Positions 30,895 to 38,489 of a stretch of DNA of 64,000 bases are shown here, piece by piece. A program made the translations under genes and the position numbers. The notes under the pieces are model-generated. The model did not search any database and was not told the origin of the DNA. It was given only the letters and a program-made list of their open reading frames with translations. The DNA is from Bacteroidales bacterium (GTDB taxonomy: Bacteria; Bacteroidota; Bacteroidia; Bacteroidales; F082): NCBI GenBank assembly GCA_017549805.1, contig JAFYNJ010000003.1:1-64000 (forward strand), written 5' to 3'. Position 1 is the first letter of the stretch; every line of letters begins with the position of its first letter.

Positions 30895-31420
30895 CCGTCA
30901 GTGCCACCAGGTAGTCGTGCAGCACCTTGATGTCGGAGTTGGGCGATGAGTTTTTCCCGTTGTCGATGATCAAGTCGTAAATGCCCGAGTAGTCGCTTTT
31001 GGTAAAGCTGACGCGGAAGCTGGCGTGGGGTAGGGTGGCCAGGAAGTCGCTGATGGCGACATGGGTCTTGGCCATGTTGATGAGCAGGTGGGTCATGGGC
31101 AGCTTGCGGATTTCCTCCTGCTTCTCGGCCTTCAGCACTTTCATGTATCCGAAATCCTTGGTGGTCACCTCGCAGTATTGGTCGCTGAGCAGGATGTCCT
31201 CGGAGGCCTTTTCACTGATGATGATGAACCTGATCCTGGAGATGCCGAAGGCGTTCTTGACACAGTCTTCGATGGTGCGGACAGTTTGCTTGTCCAAGTC
31301 CTCGAGGATGATGATCACGGACGAAAGCTTGCCGAAATCGGGCATCCTGCAACCATTCTTCTCGGCGATGAACTGGTTGATGGAGCGGTTGAGAATTCTA
31401 TATCTTAGTTTGTCGAACAT
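30887..31420 (-). CDS. DUF6913 domain protein
   Basis: A 177-residue soluble protein of a Bacteroidota-specific family (DUF6913), function unknown. It opens with a basic helix (FDKLRYRILNRSINQFIAEK), followed by an alpha/beta domain (KLSSVIIILEDLDKQTVRTI, RIRFIIISEK, MTHLLINMAKTHVAISDFLA). There is no signal peptide or membrane segment. It has its own promoter and is followed by dapA; in relatives it also lies close to dapA. The stop codon is provided by a heptanucleotide array. Confidence 0.75.
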   Translation of the reverse strand: MFDKLRYRILNRSINQFIAEKNGCRMPDFGKLSSVIIILEDLDKQTVRTIEDCVKNAFGISRIRFIIISEKASEDILLSDQYCEVTTKDFGYMKVLKAEKQEEIRKLPMTHLLINMAKTHVAISDFLATLPHASFRVSFTKSDYSGIYDLIIDNGKNSSPNSDIKVLHDYLVALTGR

Positions 31421-31459
31421 GATGCGATGTTGATGTGCTTACGCACATAATTAATTTTG

Positions 31460-31467
31460 CAAAAATA
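31460..31467 (-). promoter_or_regulatory. -7 promoter box for DUF6913-dapA
   Basis: TATTTTTG on the minus strand (31467-31460) fits TAnnTTTG. The start would be near 31456 and the leader about 35 bases to the DUF6913 ATG at 31420. It is divergent from the hydrolase promoter 23 bases away. Confidence 0.55.
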
Positions 31468-31489
31468 ACGATTTCCCACTATTTAATAT

Positions 31490-31497
31490 TATTTTTG
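31490..31497 (+). promoter_or_regulatory. -7 promoter box for the metallo-hydrolase gene
   Basis: TATTTTTG at 31490-31497 fits TAnnTTTG, 15 bases before the ATG at 31513. No clear -33 element is visible. Confidence 0.5.
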
Positions 31498-31512
31498 CGC
31501 AAAAATTTAGCT

Positions 31513-32283
31513 ATGCTGATTACGGTATTGGGAAGCGGAACGTCGCAGGGGGTGCCTGTCATAGGCTGCCAATGCCCTGTCTGTCAGTCGAAAGATCCTC
31601 GCGACAAGCGTACACGCACCTCGGTATTGATCCGCACGGAGCAGGTCACTGTGGCCATCGATGCGGGTCCCGACTTCCGGCAGCAGATGTTGCGCGAAGG
31701 CATCGACCATTTGGATGCGGTATTCATCACCCATGAGCACAAGGACCATATCGGCGGCTTGGACGATGTCCGTCCGTTCATTTTCAAGCAGGGCAACAAG
31801 CCCATGCCCCTTTATGTCGATAAGACGGCGTTGCCTGAGATCAAGCGGGAGTTTTCCTATGCCTTCAAGGAGCATCTCTACCCAGGCGCCCCGGTTTATG
31901 AGGTGCATCTCATCGACGAGACGCCTTTCGTGTTCGGCGACCTGTATGTGGAGCCCATCAAGCTGAAGCACTACACGCTCACCTGCTATGCCTTCCGTAT
32001 CGGCAAGTTCGCCTACGTCACCGACTTCCATGAGATCTCGAAGAAGGCTTTGAACCGGCTCCAAGGCGTGGAATACCTCATTATCGAGGCCTTGGCACGC
32101 AACAGGCATTATTCCCACATCAACCTTGAACAGGCTGTTCAGATTGCCACCCAGTTGGGGGTAAAAAAGGCCTGGTTCACCCATTGCAGCCACAGTTTGG
32201 GCAAGGCAGCGGACGTGAATGCGGAACTGCCTGATAATATGATGCTTGCGTATGACGGTCTAAGCTTTGTTATTACTGAATGA
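31513..32283 (+). CDS. MBL-fold metallo-hydrolase, PhnP-like
   Basis: A 256-residue metallo-beta-lactamase-fold hydrolase close to the PhnP phosphodiesterase group. It begins MLITVLGSGTSQGVPVIGC; the paired CxxC region GCQCPVCQSKDPRDKRTRTS is typical of this subgroup. The metal site is THEHKDHIGGLDDVRP, with later ligands in DFHEI and HCSHSLG. The upstream frame extends to 31435, but the ATG at 31513 fits both the family start and the promoter box. The likely substrate is a cyclic or diester phosphate; that is inferred from the family. Confidence 0.87.
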   Translation: MLITVLGSGTSQGVPVIGCQCPVCQSKDPRDKRTRTSVLIRTEQVTVAIDAGPDFRQQMLREGIDHLDAVFITHEHKDHIGGLDDVRPFIFKQGNKPMPLYVDKTALPEIKREFSYAFKEHLYPGAPVYEVHLIDETPFVFGDLYVEPIKLKHYTLTCYAFRIGKFAYVTDFHEISKKALNRLQGVEYLIIEALARNRHYSHINLEQAVQIATQLGVKKAWFTHCSHSLGKAADVNAELPDNMMLAYDGLSFVITE

Positions 32284-32315
32284 TTATCGTATTTACAATT
32301 ATTTTCAATAATTAA

Positions 32316-32345
32316 TTTGTATTATTGAATTATTTGCTATTTTTG
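32316..32345 (+). promoter_or_regulatory. Promoter of the small HTH gene
   Basis: TTTG (32316-32319), an 18-base spacer, then TATTTTTG (32338-32345) give a close match to the Bacteroidota consensus. The start would be near 32350, 20 bases before the ATG. Confidence 0.7.
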
Positions 32346-32369
32346 TGTCATTCTAAAGGATGAGCAAAA

Positions 32370-32633
32370 ATGGAAAGAAGAACGATTCATATCGGAAACA
32401 TGATTAAACATGAACTCCGAAGCCAAGGCAGATCGGTCGTCTGGCTGTCTCGTACGATATGCCATGAGCGCAGCGGCATCTACAAGATCTTCGAGCGCGA
32501 CAACATCGACATCAAGCTGCTGGTGCGGATCAGTCAAGTGTTGGACCACGACTTTTTTGAGGACATCTCCGAGAGAATGATAAAAAATGATTCCAAAAAG
32601 TCAACAAAAACGATTCCAAACAATCAACAGTAA
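32370..32633 (+). CDS. Small XRE-like HTH protein
   Basis: An 87-residue protein with a helix-turn-helix of the Cro/XRE type. The helices can be followed as IGNMIKHELRSQGRSVVWLS, RTICHERSGIYKIFE and IDIKLLVRISQVLDHDFFED. The C-terminal tail (IKNDSKKSTKTIPNNQQ) is low complexity and its DNA contains an 18-base direct repeat. Single-gene transcription from a good promoter is likely. Such short regulators are frequent in Bacteroidales, and the target is unknown. It could regulate itself or the downstream small transcript; that is speculation. Confidence 0.7.
   Translation: MERRTIHIGNMIKHELRSQGRSVVWLSRTICHERSGIYKIFERDNIDIKLLVRISQVLDHDFFEDISERMIKNDSKKSTKTIPNNQQ
32589..32629. repeat. Direct repeat in the 3' end of the HTH gene
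   Basis: GATTCCAAAAAGTCAACA (32589-32606) and GATTCCAAACAATCAACA (32612-32629) agree at 16 of 18 bases with a 23-base period. It may be a binding site or just a small duplication in a degenerate tail. Confidence 0.5.
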
Positions 32634-32654
32634 TTTTGTTGCGGTTCGAGAAAA

Positions 32655-32766
32655 ATTGTATTATTTTGCAAATGGGTTTTTCAACAGCGTTAGTTGCATT
32701 ACTAATGTTCATTTGTATCTCGACCGACTGGATGCCGCAGCGATGCACCATCCAGTCTCTTTTTTG
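32655..32766 (+). ncRNA. Candidate small RNA ending at a strong terminator
   Basis: After the HTH gene there is a -7-like ATTATTTTG (about 32661-32669), roughly 60 bases without a good reading frame, then an intrinsic terminator with no gene before it. The simplest readings are a small RNA of about 90 bases or the 3' end of the HTH mRNA. The -7 box is imperfect, so the call is weak. Confidence 0.3.
32726..32766 (+). terminator. Intrinsic terminator downstream of the HTH gene
   Basis: Nine-base arms GACTGGATG (32726-32734) and CATCCAGTC (32749-32757) are followed by TCTTTTTTG. It points in the plus direction, ending the HTH transcript or a separate small RNA before the convergent HD gene. Confidence 0.8.
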
Positions 32767-32826
32767 AGGGAGAATGCAACCTAAGGTATTGGGTTTTTCG
32801 AAATGTTACACCCTGAAGTGAAAATT

Positions 32827-34068
32827 TTATTTCCCGTTCAGGTCGAGTTCCTTGGGATAGCAGATGAAATGCTTCACCACGGGCTGTTTCAGCACCGAGA
32901 TGTTCAGCTGGTCGGAGGCCTCGCTGATGTCCTTGATGCTGCCGTCTTTGTACAGGATATTGATGGCGGGCTTCTTCGGATGGTAGGCGTGGTTGGATGA
33001 GATGCCCTGCAACAGCATGAAGCTGGCGTCGTAGAGGCTGATGCCATACAACGCGGCGATACGGTGCAGGATGTCGTCCACATAACCTGGATCGAAAGGC
33101 TCCTGGGCGATTTCGATCTTGAAGAGATGGCGGTTTACCAAGCGCTGGCATAGCGAACTCAACACGAAGTCGGGATCGTCGCACCAGATCTTCACTGCCG
33201 TCATCACGTCGTAGTCGTCGAGCTTGCCAAACTGTTCCAGCAACAGGTCCATGTTCTCCGTGCCATCGAAGGTGTCCTTGTGCTTCAGGAAGAACGACAG
33301 GGCAGGCGAGGCGGGGAGGGGACGCACTTGGCTGATGAGACGGGCGCGCTTTAGGATTTCCCGAAGCATGTACTCGGCACTCAACACGGTCTTGTGCATG
33401 TAAACCTGCCAATACATGATGCGTCGCGCCACCAGAAAACTCTCTACCGAATAGATGCCCTTGGCCTCGATGGCCAGCTCGTTGTCAACCACCTCCATCA
33501 TGTCGAGCAGACGCTCGGCGTTTACGTTGCCCTCGGCCACGCCGGTAAAGAAGCTATCGCGTTTCAGGTAGTCGATGCGATCCACGTCCAGCTGGCTTGA
33601 GATGAGCTTGTTGAGGAATCCCTTCTCATACTCGCCCGTGAAGATTTTGATGGCCATGTCGAGCCGCCCGCCATGGATCTCGTTGAACTTCTTCATGATC
33701 ATCACGGAGAGGTCCTCATGCGAGATGCCCTTGACGATGGTGTTTTCCAAGGTGTGGGAGAAGGGGCCATGGCCGCTGTCGTGCAGCAAGATGGCCAACG
33801 AAGCGGCTTCCCGTTCCTCGTTGCTGATGTCGTAGCCTTTGGCCTGCAGCAGGTGGATGGCGCGCCGCATCAGGTGCATGGCACCCAGGCTGTGTGCGAA
33901 TCGGGTGTGAAGGGCACTGGGATAGACCAAGTTGGTCAGGCTGACCTGCTTGATGCGACGGAGCCGCTGGAAATAGGGATGCTCGATGATGTCGAAATGC
34001 AACTCGTCGGGGATGCTGACAAATCCGTAGATGGGATCGTTGACGATTTTCTTCTTGTTAGTTTCCAC
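32827..34068 (-). CDS. HD-domain phosphohydrolase (YdhJ/SAMHD1-like)
   Basis: A 413-residue HD-superfamily hydrolase. The N terminus gives KIVNDPIYGFVSIPDELHFD, then HPYFQRLRRIKQVSLTNLVY and the metal site HTRFAHSLGAMHLM, with LLHDSGHGPFSHTLE carrying the HD pair and SSQLDVDRIDYLKRDS the distal Asp. This class acts on nucleotides (dNTPs or signalling nucleotides), but the substrate here is unknown. The frame opens with GTG at 34068; no ATG lies near, and the family start lies just behind it. It is divergent from porX. Confidence 0.88.
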   Translation of the reverse strand: METNKKKIVNDPIYGFVSIPDELHFDIIEHPYFQRLRRIKQVSLTNLVYPSALHTRFAHSLGAMHLMRRAIHLLQAKGYDISNEEREAASLAILLHDSGHGPFSHTLENTIVKGISHEDLSVMIMKKFNEIHGGRLDMAIKIFTGEYEKGFLNKLISSQLDVDRIDYLKRDSFFTGVAEGNVNAERLLDMMEVVDNELAIEAKGIYSVESFLVARRIMYWQVYMHKTVLSAEYMLREILKRARLISQVRPLPASPALSFFLKHKDTFDGTENMDLLLEQFGKLDDYDVMTAVKIWCDDPDFVLSSLCQRLVNRHLFKIEIAQEPFDPGYVDDILHRIAALYGISLYDASFMLLQGISSNHAYHPKKPAINILYKDGSIKDISEASDQLNISVLKQPVVKHFICYPKELDLNGK

Positions 34069-34072
34069 TTTT

Positions 34073-34106
34073 TTAAGTTGAAAGTTGAAAATTGAAAAAT
34101 GAAAGC
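34073..34106. repeat. Heptanucleotide array between the HD gene and porX
   Basis: Units AAGTTGA, AAGTTGA, AAATTGA, AAAATGA in tandem on the plus strand, ending in AAG. It lies directly before the HD gene start codon on the minus strand, where it is pyrimidine-rich. Confidence 0.7.
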
Positions 34107-34118
34107 TTTATTTCGCAA

Positions 34119-34126
34119 CAAAATTA
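34119..34126 (-). promoter_or_regulatory. -7 promoter box for the HD gene
   Basis: TAATTTTG on the minus strand (34126-34119) fits TAnnTTTG. The leader of about 45 bases would contain the heptanucleotide array. Confidence 0.5.
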
Positions 34127-34174
34127 GTAATATTGCGTTAAGATTCTGTAATTGGAAAATAGAAATCTTGAAAT

Positions 34175-35731
34175 ATGGACAAAACAACCATTCTTTGGGC
34201 CGATGATGAAATTGATCTGTTGAAGCCCCATATCATGTTCCTTGAGCAGAAAGGCTACACGGTGGTGACCGCCAACAGCGGTTCCGATGCCATCGATCTG
34301 GTTAGGGAGCATCATTTCGACATTGTGTTCCTCGACGAGCAGATGCCCGGTGTCAGCGGCATCGAGGCGTTGGAGGTCATCAAGCGCGAATACCCCAACC
34401 TCCCCGTGGTGATGATTACCAAGAGCGAGGAGGAACGCATCATGGAAGACGCCATCGGATCCGACATCGCCGACTACCTGATCAAGCCGGTCAACCCGAA
34501 CCAAATCCTGCTTTCGCTGAAACGCAATCTCGAGAACAAGAAGCTCCGTGGCGAGAAGTCCACGATGAACTACCAGCAGGAGTTCCGCCAAATCTCCATG
34601 GACCTGAACAACAACTTAAGTTACGACGAGTGGGCCGACCTCTACAAGAAGCTGGTGCGCTGGGAGCTGGAGCTCGAAAAGACTTCCGACGAAGGCATCA
34701 AGCAGATTTTGGCGGACCAAAAACAGGAGGCCGACGCCATCTTCACCCGTTTCGTGGAACGCAACTATATCGACTGGATCCAAGGACGCAAGGACAAGCC
34801 GGTGATGTCGCACACCCTGGTGCGCGACAAGGTGCTGCCAAGGCTTACCAACGACGACAAGCCGCTGTTCCTCATTGTGATCGACAACCTGCGTTACGAC
34901 CAGTGGAAGGCCATCCAGCCTGTTCTGGAGACTTACTTCAGGGTGGTTTCCGACGATGTCTATTATAGCATCCTCCCCACCTCTACGCAATATGCCCGCA
35001 ACTCCCTGTTTGCAGGACTGATGCCGTTGGAGATCCGCCGCCGCTATCCCAAATGGTGGGTCGATGAGGAGGAGGAACGCACCAAGAACCAGTTCGAGAG
35101 CGAGCTTTTCGGTGAACAGCTGAAACGCTTCGGGAAGAACATCAAATACTCTTATAATAAGGTGCTCAACCTACAGGCAGGCAAGAAGCTGTATGAGCAG
35201 ATGTCGAACCTCATGCAGAACAAGATCAACATCATCGTGTATAACTTCGTTGACATGCTCTCGCATGCCCGCACCGAAATGGAGATTATCCGTGAACTGG
35301 CCGACGACGAAGAGGCCTATCGCTCGTTGATGTATTCGTGGTTCGAGCATTCGAGCTTGCTCGACATGATGCGTTTCATTGCCGAGAAGCATTGCGACAT
35401 GATCGTCACCACCGACCACGGCTCCACCTACGTCAAGAACCCGGTCAAGATTTTGGGCGACCGTGAAGTTAACACCAACCTGCGCTACAAGTACGGCAGA
35501 AACCTCAAGTACAACCCCAAGGAGGTCTTCGAGGTGAAGGATCCCGAGAAGATCTTCCTGCCCCGCATCAACCTCAGCACTTCCTACGTTTTTGCCGGGT
35601 CGGGCGACTTCTTTGCCTATCCCAACAACTATAACTATTACGTGAGCTATTATCGCAACACCTTCCAGCATGGAGGCATCTCCATGAGCGAGATGTTGAT
35701 TCCGGTCATAGCACTATCCTCAAAGCGATGA
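34175..35731 (+). CDS. porX: T9SS regulator PorX (receiver plus PglZ phosphodiesterase)
   Basis: PorX controls T9SS gene expression and cargo transport together with the kinase PorY. The 518 residues show a receiver domain at 1-120 (ADDE 9-12, phospho-acceptor Asp54 in FLDEQMPG, Lys104 region YLIKPVNP), a helical linker and a PglZ alkaline-phosphatase-like domain from about 205. Metal-site and nucleophile motifs are IDNLRYDQW (Asp237), LPTSTQYARNS (Thr269/Thr271), VTTDHGSTYVKNP and QHGGISMSE. PorX of P. gingivalis hydrolyses cyclic oligonucleotides; the same activity is inferred. It overlaps tsaE by 4 bases. Confidence 0.95.
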   Translation: MDKTTILWADDEIDLLKPHIMFLEQKGYTVVTANSGSDAIDLVREHHFDIVFLDEQMPGVSGIEALEVIKREYPNLPVVMITKSEEERIMEDAIGSDIADYLIKPVNPNQILLSLKRNLENKKLRGEKSTMNYQQEFRQISMDLNNNLSYDEWADLYKKLVRWELELEKTSDEGIKQILADQKQEADAIFTRFVERNYIDWIQGRKDKPVMSHTLVRDKVLPRLTNDDKPLFLIVIDNLRYDQWKAIQPVLETYFRVVSDDVYYSILPTSTQYARNSLFAGLMPLEIRRRYPKWWVDEEEERTKNQFESELFGEQLKRFGKNIKYSYNKVLNLQAGKKLYEQMSNLMQNKINIIVYNFVDMLSHARTEMEIIRELADDEEAYRSLMYSWFEHSSLLDMMRFIAEKHCDMIVTTDHGSTYVKNPVKILGDREVNTNLRYKYGRNLKYNPKEVFEVKDPEKIFLPRINLSTSYVFAGSGDFFAYPNNYNYYVSYYRNTFQHGGISMSEMLIPVIALSSKR

Positions 35732-36162
35732 AACAAGCATTCCATATCACCAGTGTCGAAGGCTTGTCCGAGGTCTCCGACTATCTGATCTCCATCCGTG
35801 ACCGAGGGGACGTCGTGGCCTTCTATGGGCCGATGGGCGCGGGTAAGACCACCCTTATCAAAAACCTGTGCCATCGCATGGGTGTCACCGACGAGGTAAA
35901 CAGCCCCACCTTCGCCATCGTCAACGAATATGTCACCGACGAAGGGGAATCGGTCTATCATTTCGACTTTTATAGGATCAAGAAGCTGGAAGAGGCTTAC
36001 GACATCGGCTACGAGAACTATTTCTACAGCGGCAACCTTTGCTTGATTGAGTGGCCCGAGCTGATTGAGCCGTTGCTTCCCGAGCGCTATGTCCGCGTGG
36101 ACATCGCCTTGGGTGAAACCGACGATGAACGAATCATAATTGTTACGGACGATGAGGCTTGA
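35728..36162 (+). CDS. tsaE: tRNA t6A biosynthesis ATPase TsaE
   Basis: Small P-loop ATPase that works with TsaB and TsaD to form threonylcarbamoyladenosine at position 37 of ANN-decoding tRNAs. It has 144 residues with Walker A GPMGAGKT (34-41), SPTFAIVNEY, HFDFYRI and LIEWPELIEPLLP, all standard for TsaE. It is coupled to porX (ATGA overlap at 35728) and overlaps aroB by 11 bases at its end. Confidence 0.96.
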   Translation: MKQAFHITSVEGLSEVSDYLISIRDRGDVVAFYGPMGAGKTTLIKNLCHRMGVTDEVNSPTFAIVNEYVTDEGESVYHFDFYRIKKLEEAYDIGYENYFYSGNLCLIEWPELIEPLLPERYVRVDIALGETDDERIIIVTDDEA

Positions 36163-37156
36163 GGAACTACAAAATACGTTGGCCGAGGCCTCCAAGGTTT
36201 TCGTCTTGACTGACGAGAACGTGGCCATGTTTTGGTTGCCCGAACTCAAGCATTGGCTGGGTTGCGAGCAGGCGGTGGAAATCATCGTAAAGGCCGGTGA
36301 GAAATACAAGTCCATGGCGACGGTGCAGCGCGTATGGCGCGCCCTTCTGAAGAACAAGGCCGACCGTCATGCCGTGCTGGTGAACCTGGGCGGTGGCATG
36401 ATCACCGACTTGGGCGGTTTTGCCGCCTCATGCTACCAGCGGGGCATCCGTTTCGTCAACGTCCCGACCACCTTGCTGGCCATGGTGGATGCCGCCATCG
36501 GAGGTAAGACCGGCGTGGACTTCTGCGGTTGCAAGAACCAGATAGGGGTCTTTGCCGAGCCTTTGGAGGTGATGGTCAGCCCGATTTATCTCAGTACTTT
36601 GCCCGAGCGGGAAATCCTTTCAGGATTGGCCGAGATGATCAAATACGGCTTTATCGCCGACGAAGACATGCTCGAGGTGAACGACCGCAACTATGAGCAA
36701 TACATCCTCAGGGCGGGGAAGATCAAGAGGGAGATTGTGGAGGAGGACTTCAAGGAGGAGGACAGCCGGAAGGTGTTGAACTTTGGACATACTTTGGGCC
36801 ATGCTATCGAGAGTTTCTCGCATACAACGGAATGTCCGCTTACCCATGGCGAGGCGGTGGCTTTCGGCATGGGATGCGCCCTGTGGCTTTCGGTCAACCA
36901 GTGCGATTTGGACGAGGAGGTCTTGGTGGATTATCTTCCCAAGATGCGCATGCTGCTGTCGGAGGCCGAATGGTGCTTGACGCCGGCCGATGTCGATGCC
37001 ATTGTCGCCTATCTGGATCATGACAAGAAGAATGTCTGTGGCGAGCATGGCTTTGTCCTGCTGAAGGACGTCGAGAAGCCGGTTTGCGACCAGATCGTCC
37101 CCGGTGCGCTGGTGCGCCAGTCGCTCCTCGAACTGATGAGATACATGAATGACTGA
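36152..37156 (+). CDS. aroB: 3-dehydroquinate synthase
   Basis: Second step of the shikimate pathway: DAHP to 3-dehydroquinate, NAD- and metal-dependent. The 334 residues show the NAD-binding LGGGMITDLGGFAAS, TTLLAMVDAAIGGKTGVDF, the metal ligands in GLAEMIKYG, NFGHTLGHAIE and THGEAVAFGM. The ATG at 36152 lies inside the end of tsaE; a TTG at 36140 is in frame but less likely. It is followed directly by aroA (start at 37156 sharing the last base of the stop). Confidence 0.95.
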   Translation: MRLEELQNTLAEASKVFVLTDENVAMFWLPELKHWLGCEQAVEIIVKAGEKYKSMATVQRVWRALLKNKADRHAVLVNLGGGMITDLGGFAASCYQRGIRFVNVPTTLLAMVDAAIGGKTGVDFCGCKNQIGVFAEPLEVMVSPIYLSTLPEREILSGLAEMIKYGFIADEDMLEVNDRNYEQYILRAGKIKREIVEEDFKEEDSRKVLNFGHTLGHAIESFSHTTECPLTHGEAVAFGMGCALWLSVNQCDLDEEVLVDYLPKMRMLLSEAEWCLTPADVDAIVAYLDHDKKNVCGEHGFVLLKDVEKPVCDQIVPGALVRQSLLELMRYMND

Positions 37157-38418
37157 TGGATAGGCAGCTGAAAGGATCCGTTTCGCTTCCAGGAAGCAAG
37201 AGTGAGAGCAACCGTGTCCTCATGGTGGCCGCGTATGGAGGGTTTTCATTCGAAATGGAGAACGGAAAACGGAGAACGGAAAACGGAAAACTATCTGAAG
37301 CACATGATACGGTACTGTTGAAGCAAACGTCATTGCGAGCGGAACGTAGTGGAGCGTGGCAATCCACTGAGGAAGTCATTATCGATTGCGAGGATGTCGG
37401 CACGGCGTCGCGTTTCTTGATGTCTTATCTGGCTGGTAAGCCGGGAACTTGGATATTGACAGGAAGCCCAAGGCTGCGCCAACGCCCCATGGCTCCCTTG
37501 GTGGAGGCCTTGCGGCAACTGGGTGCGGATATTGCGTATTTGGAAGCGGAAGGTTGCCTTCCAGTAAAAATAAATGGGAAAAAGCTCCAGGGTGGGAGCG
37601 TGTTGATTGATGCTTCGCAAAGCAGCCAATTTGTTTCGTCGCTGCTGATGGCGGCCCCGACTTGGGAACGTGGCTTGCAGCTGCAACTCAAGGCGGAGGC
37701 GGTCTCCATGCCTTACGTTGACATGACGATCGCCATCATGCGACACTTCGGTGCCAAGGTGGAGCGTCGTGTAGATAGTATCGAGGTACAGCCGGGAGCT
37801 TATCAATCCAAACCGTTCGTGGTTTCACCCGATTGGAGTGCAGCCTCATATTGGTATGAGATGGCGGCGCTGAGCGATGATTGCGACTTGCTCTTAGAGG
37901 GCTTGACACTTGATTCCCTGCAAGGGGATGCCGTGGTGGCCGAGTGGTTCAAGGCGTTCGGGGTGCAGTCGTCTTTTGAGCCTCAGGGCGTGCGGCTTAC
38001 CAAGTCGGACGACAGCCTCTCTCAGGAGCCGCTGGTCTTCGATTTTACCATGACGCCCGACCTTTTCCCGGCGGTGTTCGTCACCTGTGTCGCCTTGCAT
38101 CGCCCCACCGTTTTTCGAGGCATCCAAACTTTGTCGCTCAAGGAATCCGATCGAGTAACAGCATTGGTTACTGAATTATTGAAATGCTATCATTTTGATT
38201 ATTCAATTAACCATAATGAAATCATTTTAAATACATCATCGTTGTTGCATCATAAAATAGCTTCCGAAAACATCGTTTTCGATCCTTTTGGTGACCATCG
38301 TGTGGCGATGGCGCTCGCCGGACTGTTTTTAAGGCTTGGTTCGGTGTCGTTCCATCATCCCGAAGTTGTATCTAAGTCATATCCAACATTTTGGAGCGAG
38401 TTGCAGACTTATTTTTAA
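37156..38418 (+). CDS. aroA: EPSP synthase carrying two repeat-derived inserts
   Basis: 3-phosphoshikimate 1-carboxyvinyltransferase, 420 residues. The core is intact: SKSESNR (14-20), RLRQRPM, SSQFVSSLLMAAP, TPDLFP with the catalytic Asp, LKESDR and DHRVAMALAG. Between residues 34 and 71 the frame runs through two short repeats: five heptads (37257-37291, residues 34-45, MENGKRRTENGK) and a CATTGCGAGCG-family palindromic repeat (37328-37365, residues 58-70, TSLRAERSGAWQS). Flanking residues GGFSFE, LSEAHDTVLLKQ and EEVIIDCEDVGTASRF look native, so both seem to be in-frame insertions into a surface segment. The gene shares one base with aroB. Confidence 0.93.
   Translation: MDRQLKGSVSLPGSKSESNRVLMVAAYGGFSFEMENGKRRTENGKLSEAHDTVLLKQTSLRAERSGAWQSTEEVIIDCEDVGTASRFLMSYLAGKPGTWILTGSPRLRQRPMAPLVEALRQLGADIAYLEAEGCLPVKINGKKLQGGSVLIDASQSSQFVSSLLMAAPTWERGLQLQLKAEAVSMPYVDMTIAIMRHFGAKVERRVDSIEVQPGAYQSKPFVVSPDWSAASYWYEMAALSDDCDLLLEGLTLDSLQGDAVVAEWFKAFGVQSSFEPQGVRLTKSDDSLSQEPLVFDFTMTPDLFPAVFVTCVALHRPTVFRGIQTLSLKESDRVTALVTELLKCYHFDYSINHNEIILNTSSLLHHKIASENIVFDPFGDHRVAMALAGLFLRLGSVSFHHPEVVSKSYPTFWSELQTYF
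37257..37291. repeat. Heptanucleotide array inside aroA
   Basis: Five exact-length units GGAGAAC, GGAAAAC, GGAGAAC, GGAAAAC, GGAAAAC. The unit is the same as that at 39785-39798 between wbpD and wbpE. Because 7 is not a multiple of 3, gain or loss of one unit would shift the aroA frame. Confidence 0.85.
37328..37365. repeat. CATTGCGAGCG-family repeat inside aroA
   Basis: It starts CGTCATTGCGAGCGGAACG and ends GAGCGTGGCAATCC, with ATTGC/GGCAAT ends pairing. It is a longer version of the element after argS at 22147. It is read as protein residues 58-70 of AroA. Confidence 0.75.
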
Positions 38419-38458
38419 TTAATTATTTAAATTTGTGATGTATGTCGGGAAAATAGAC

Positions 38459-38466
38459 TATTTTTG
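38459..38466 (+). promoter_or_regulatory. -7 promoter box for the CCG-domain gene
   Basis: TATTTTTG at 38459-38466 fits TAnnTTTG, 24 bases before the ATG at 38490. A TTTG lies further upstream than usual (23-base spacer). It may drive lutA-like, wbpD and wbpE. Confidence 0.55.
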
Positions 38467-38489
38467 CAGTCTATTTGTTTAAAAATTTT

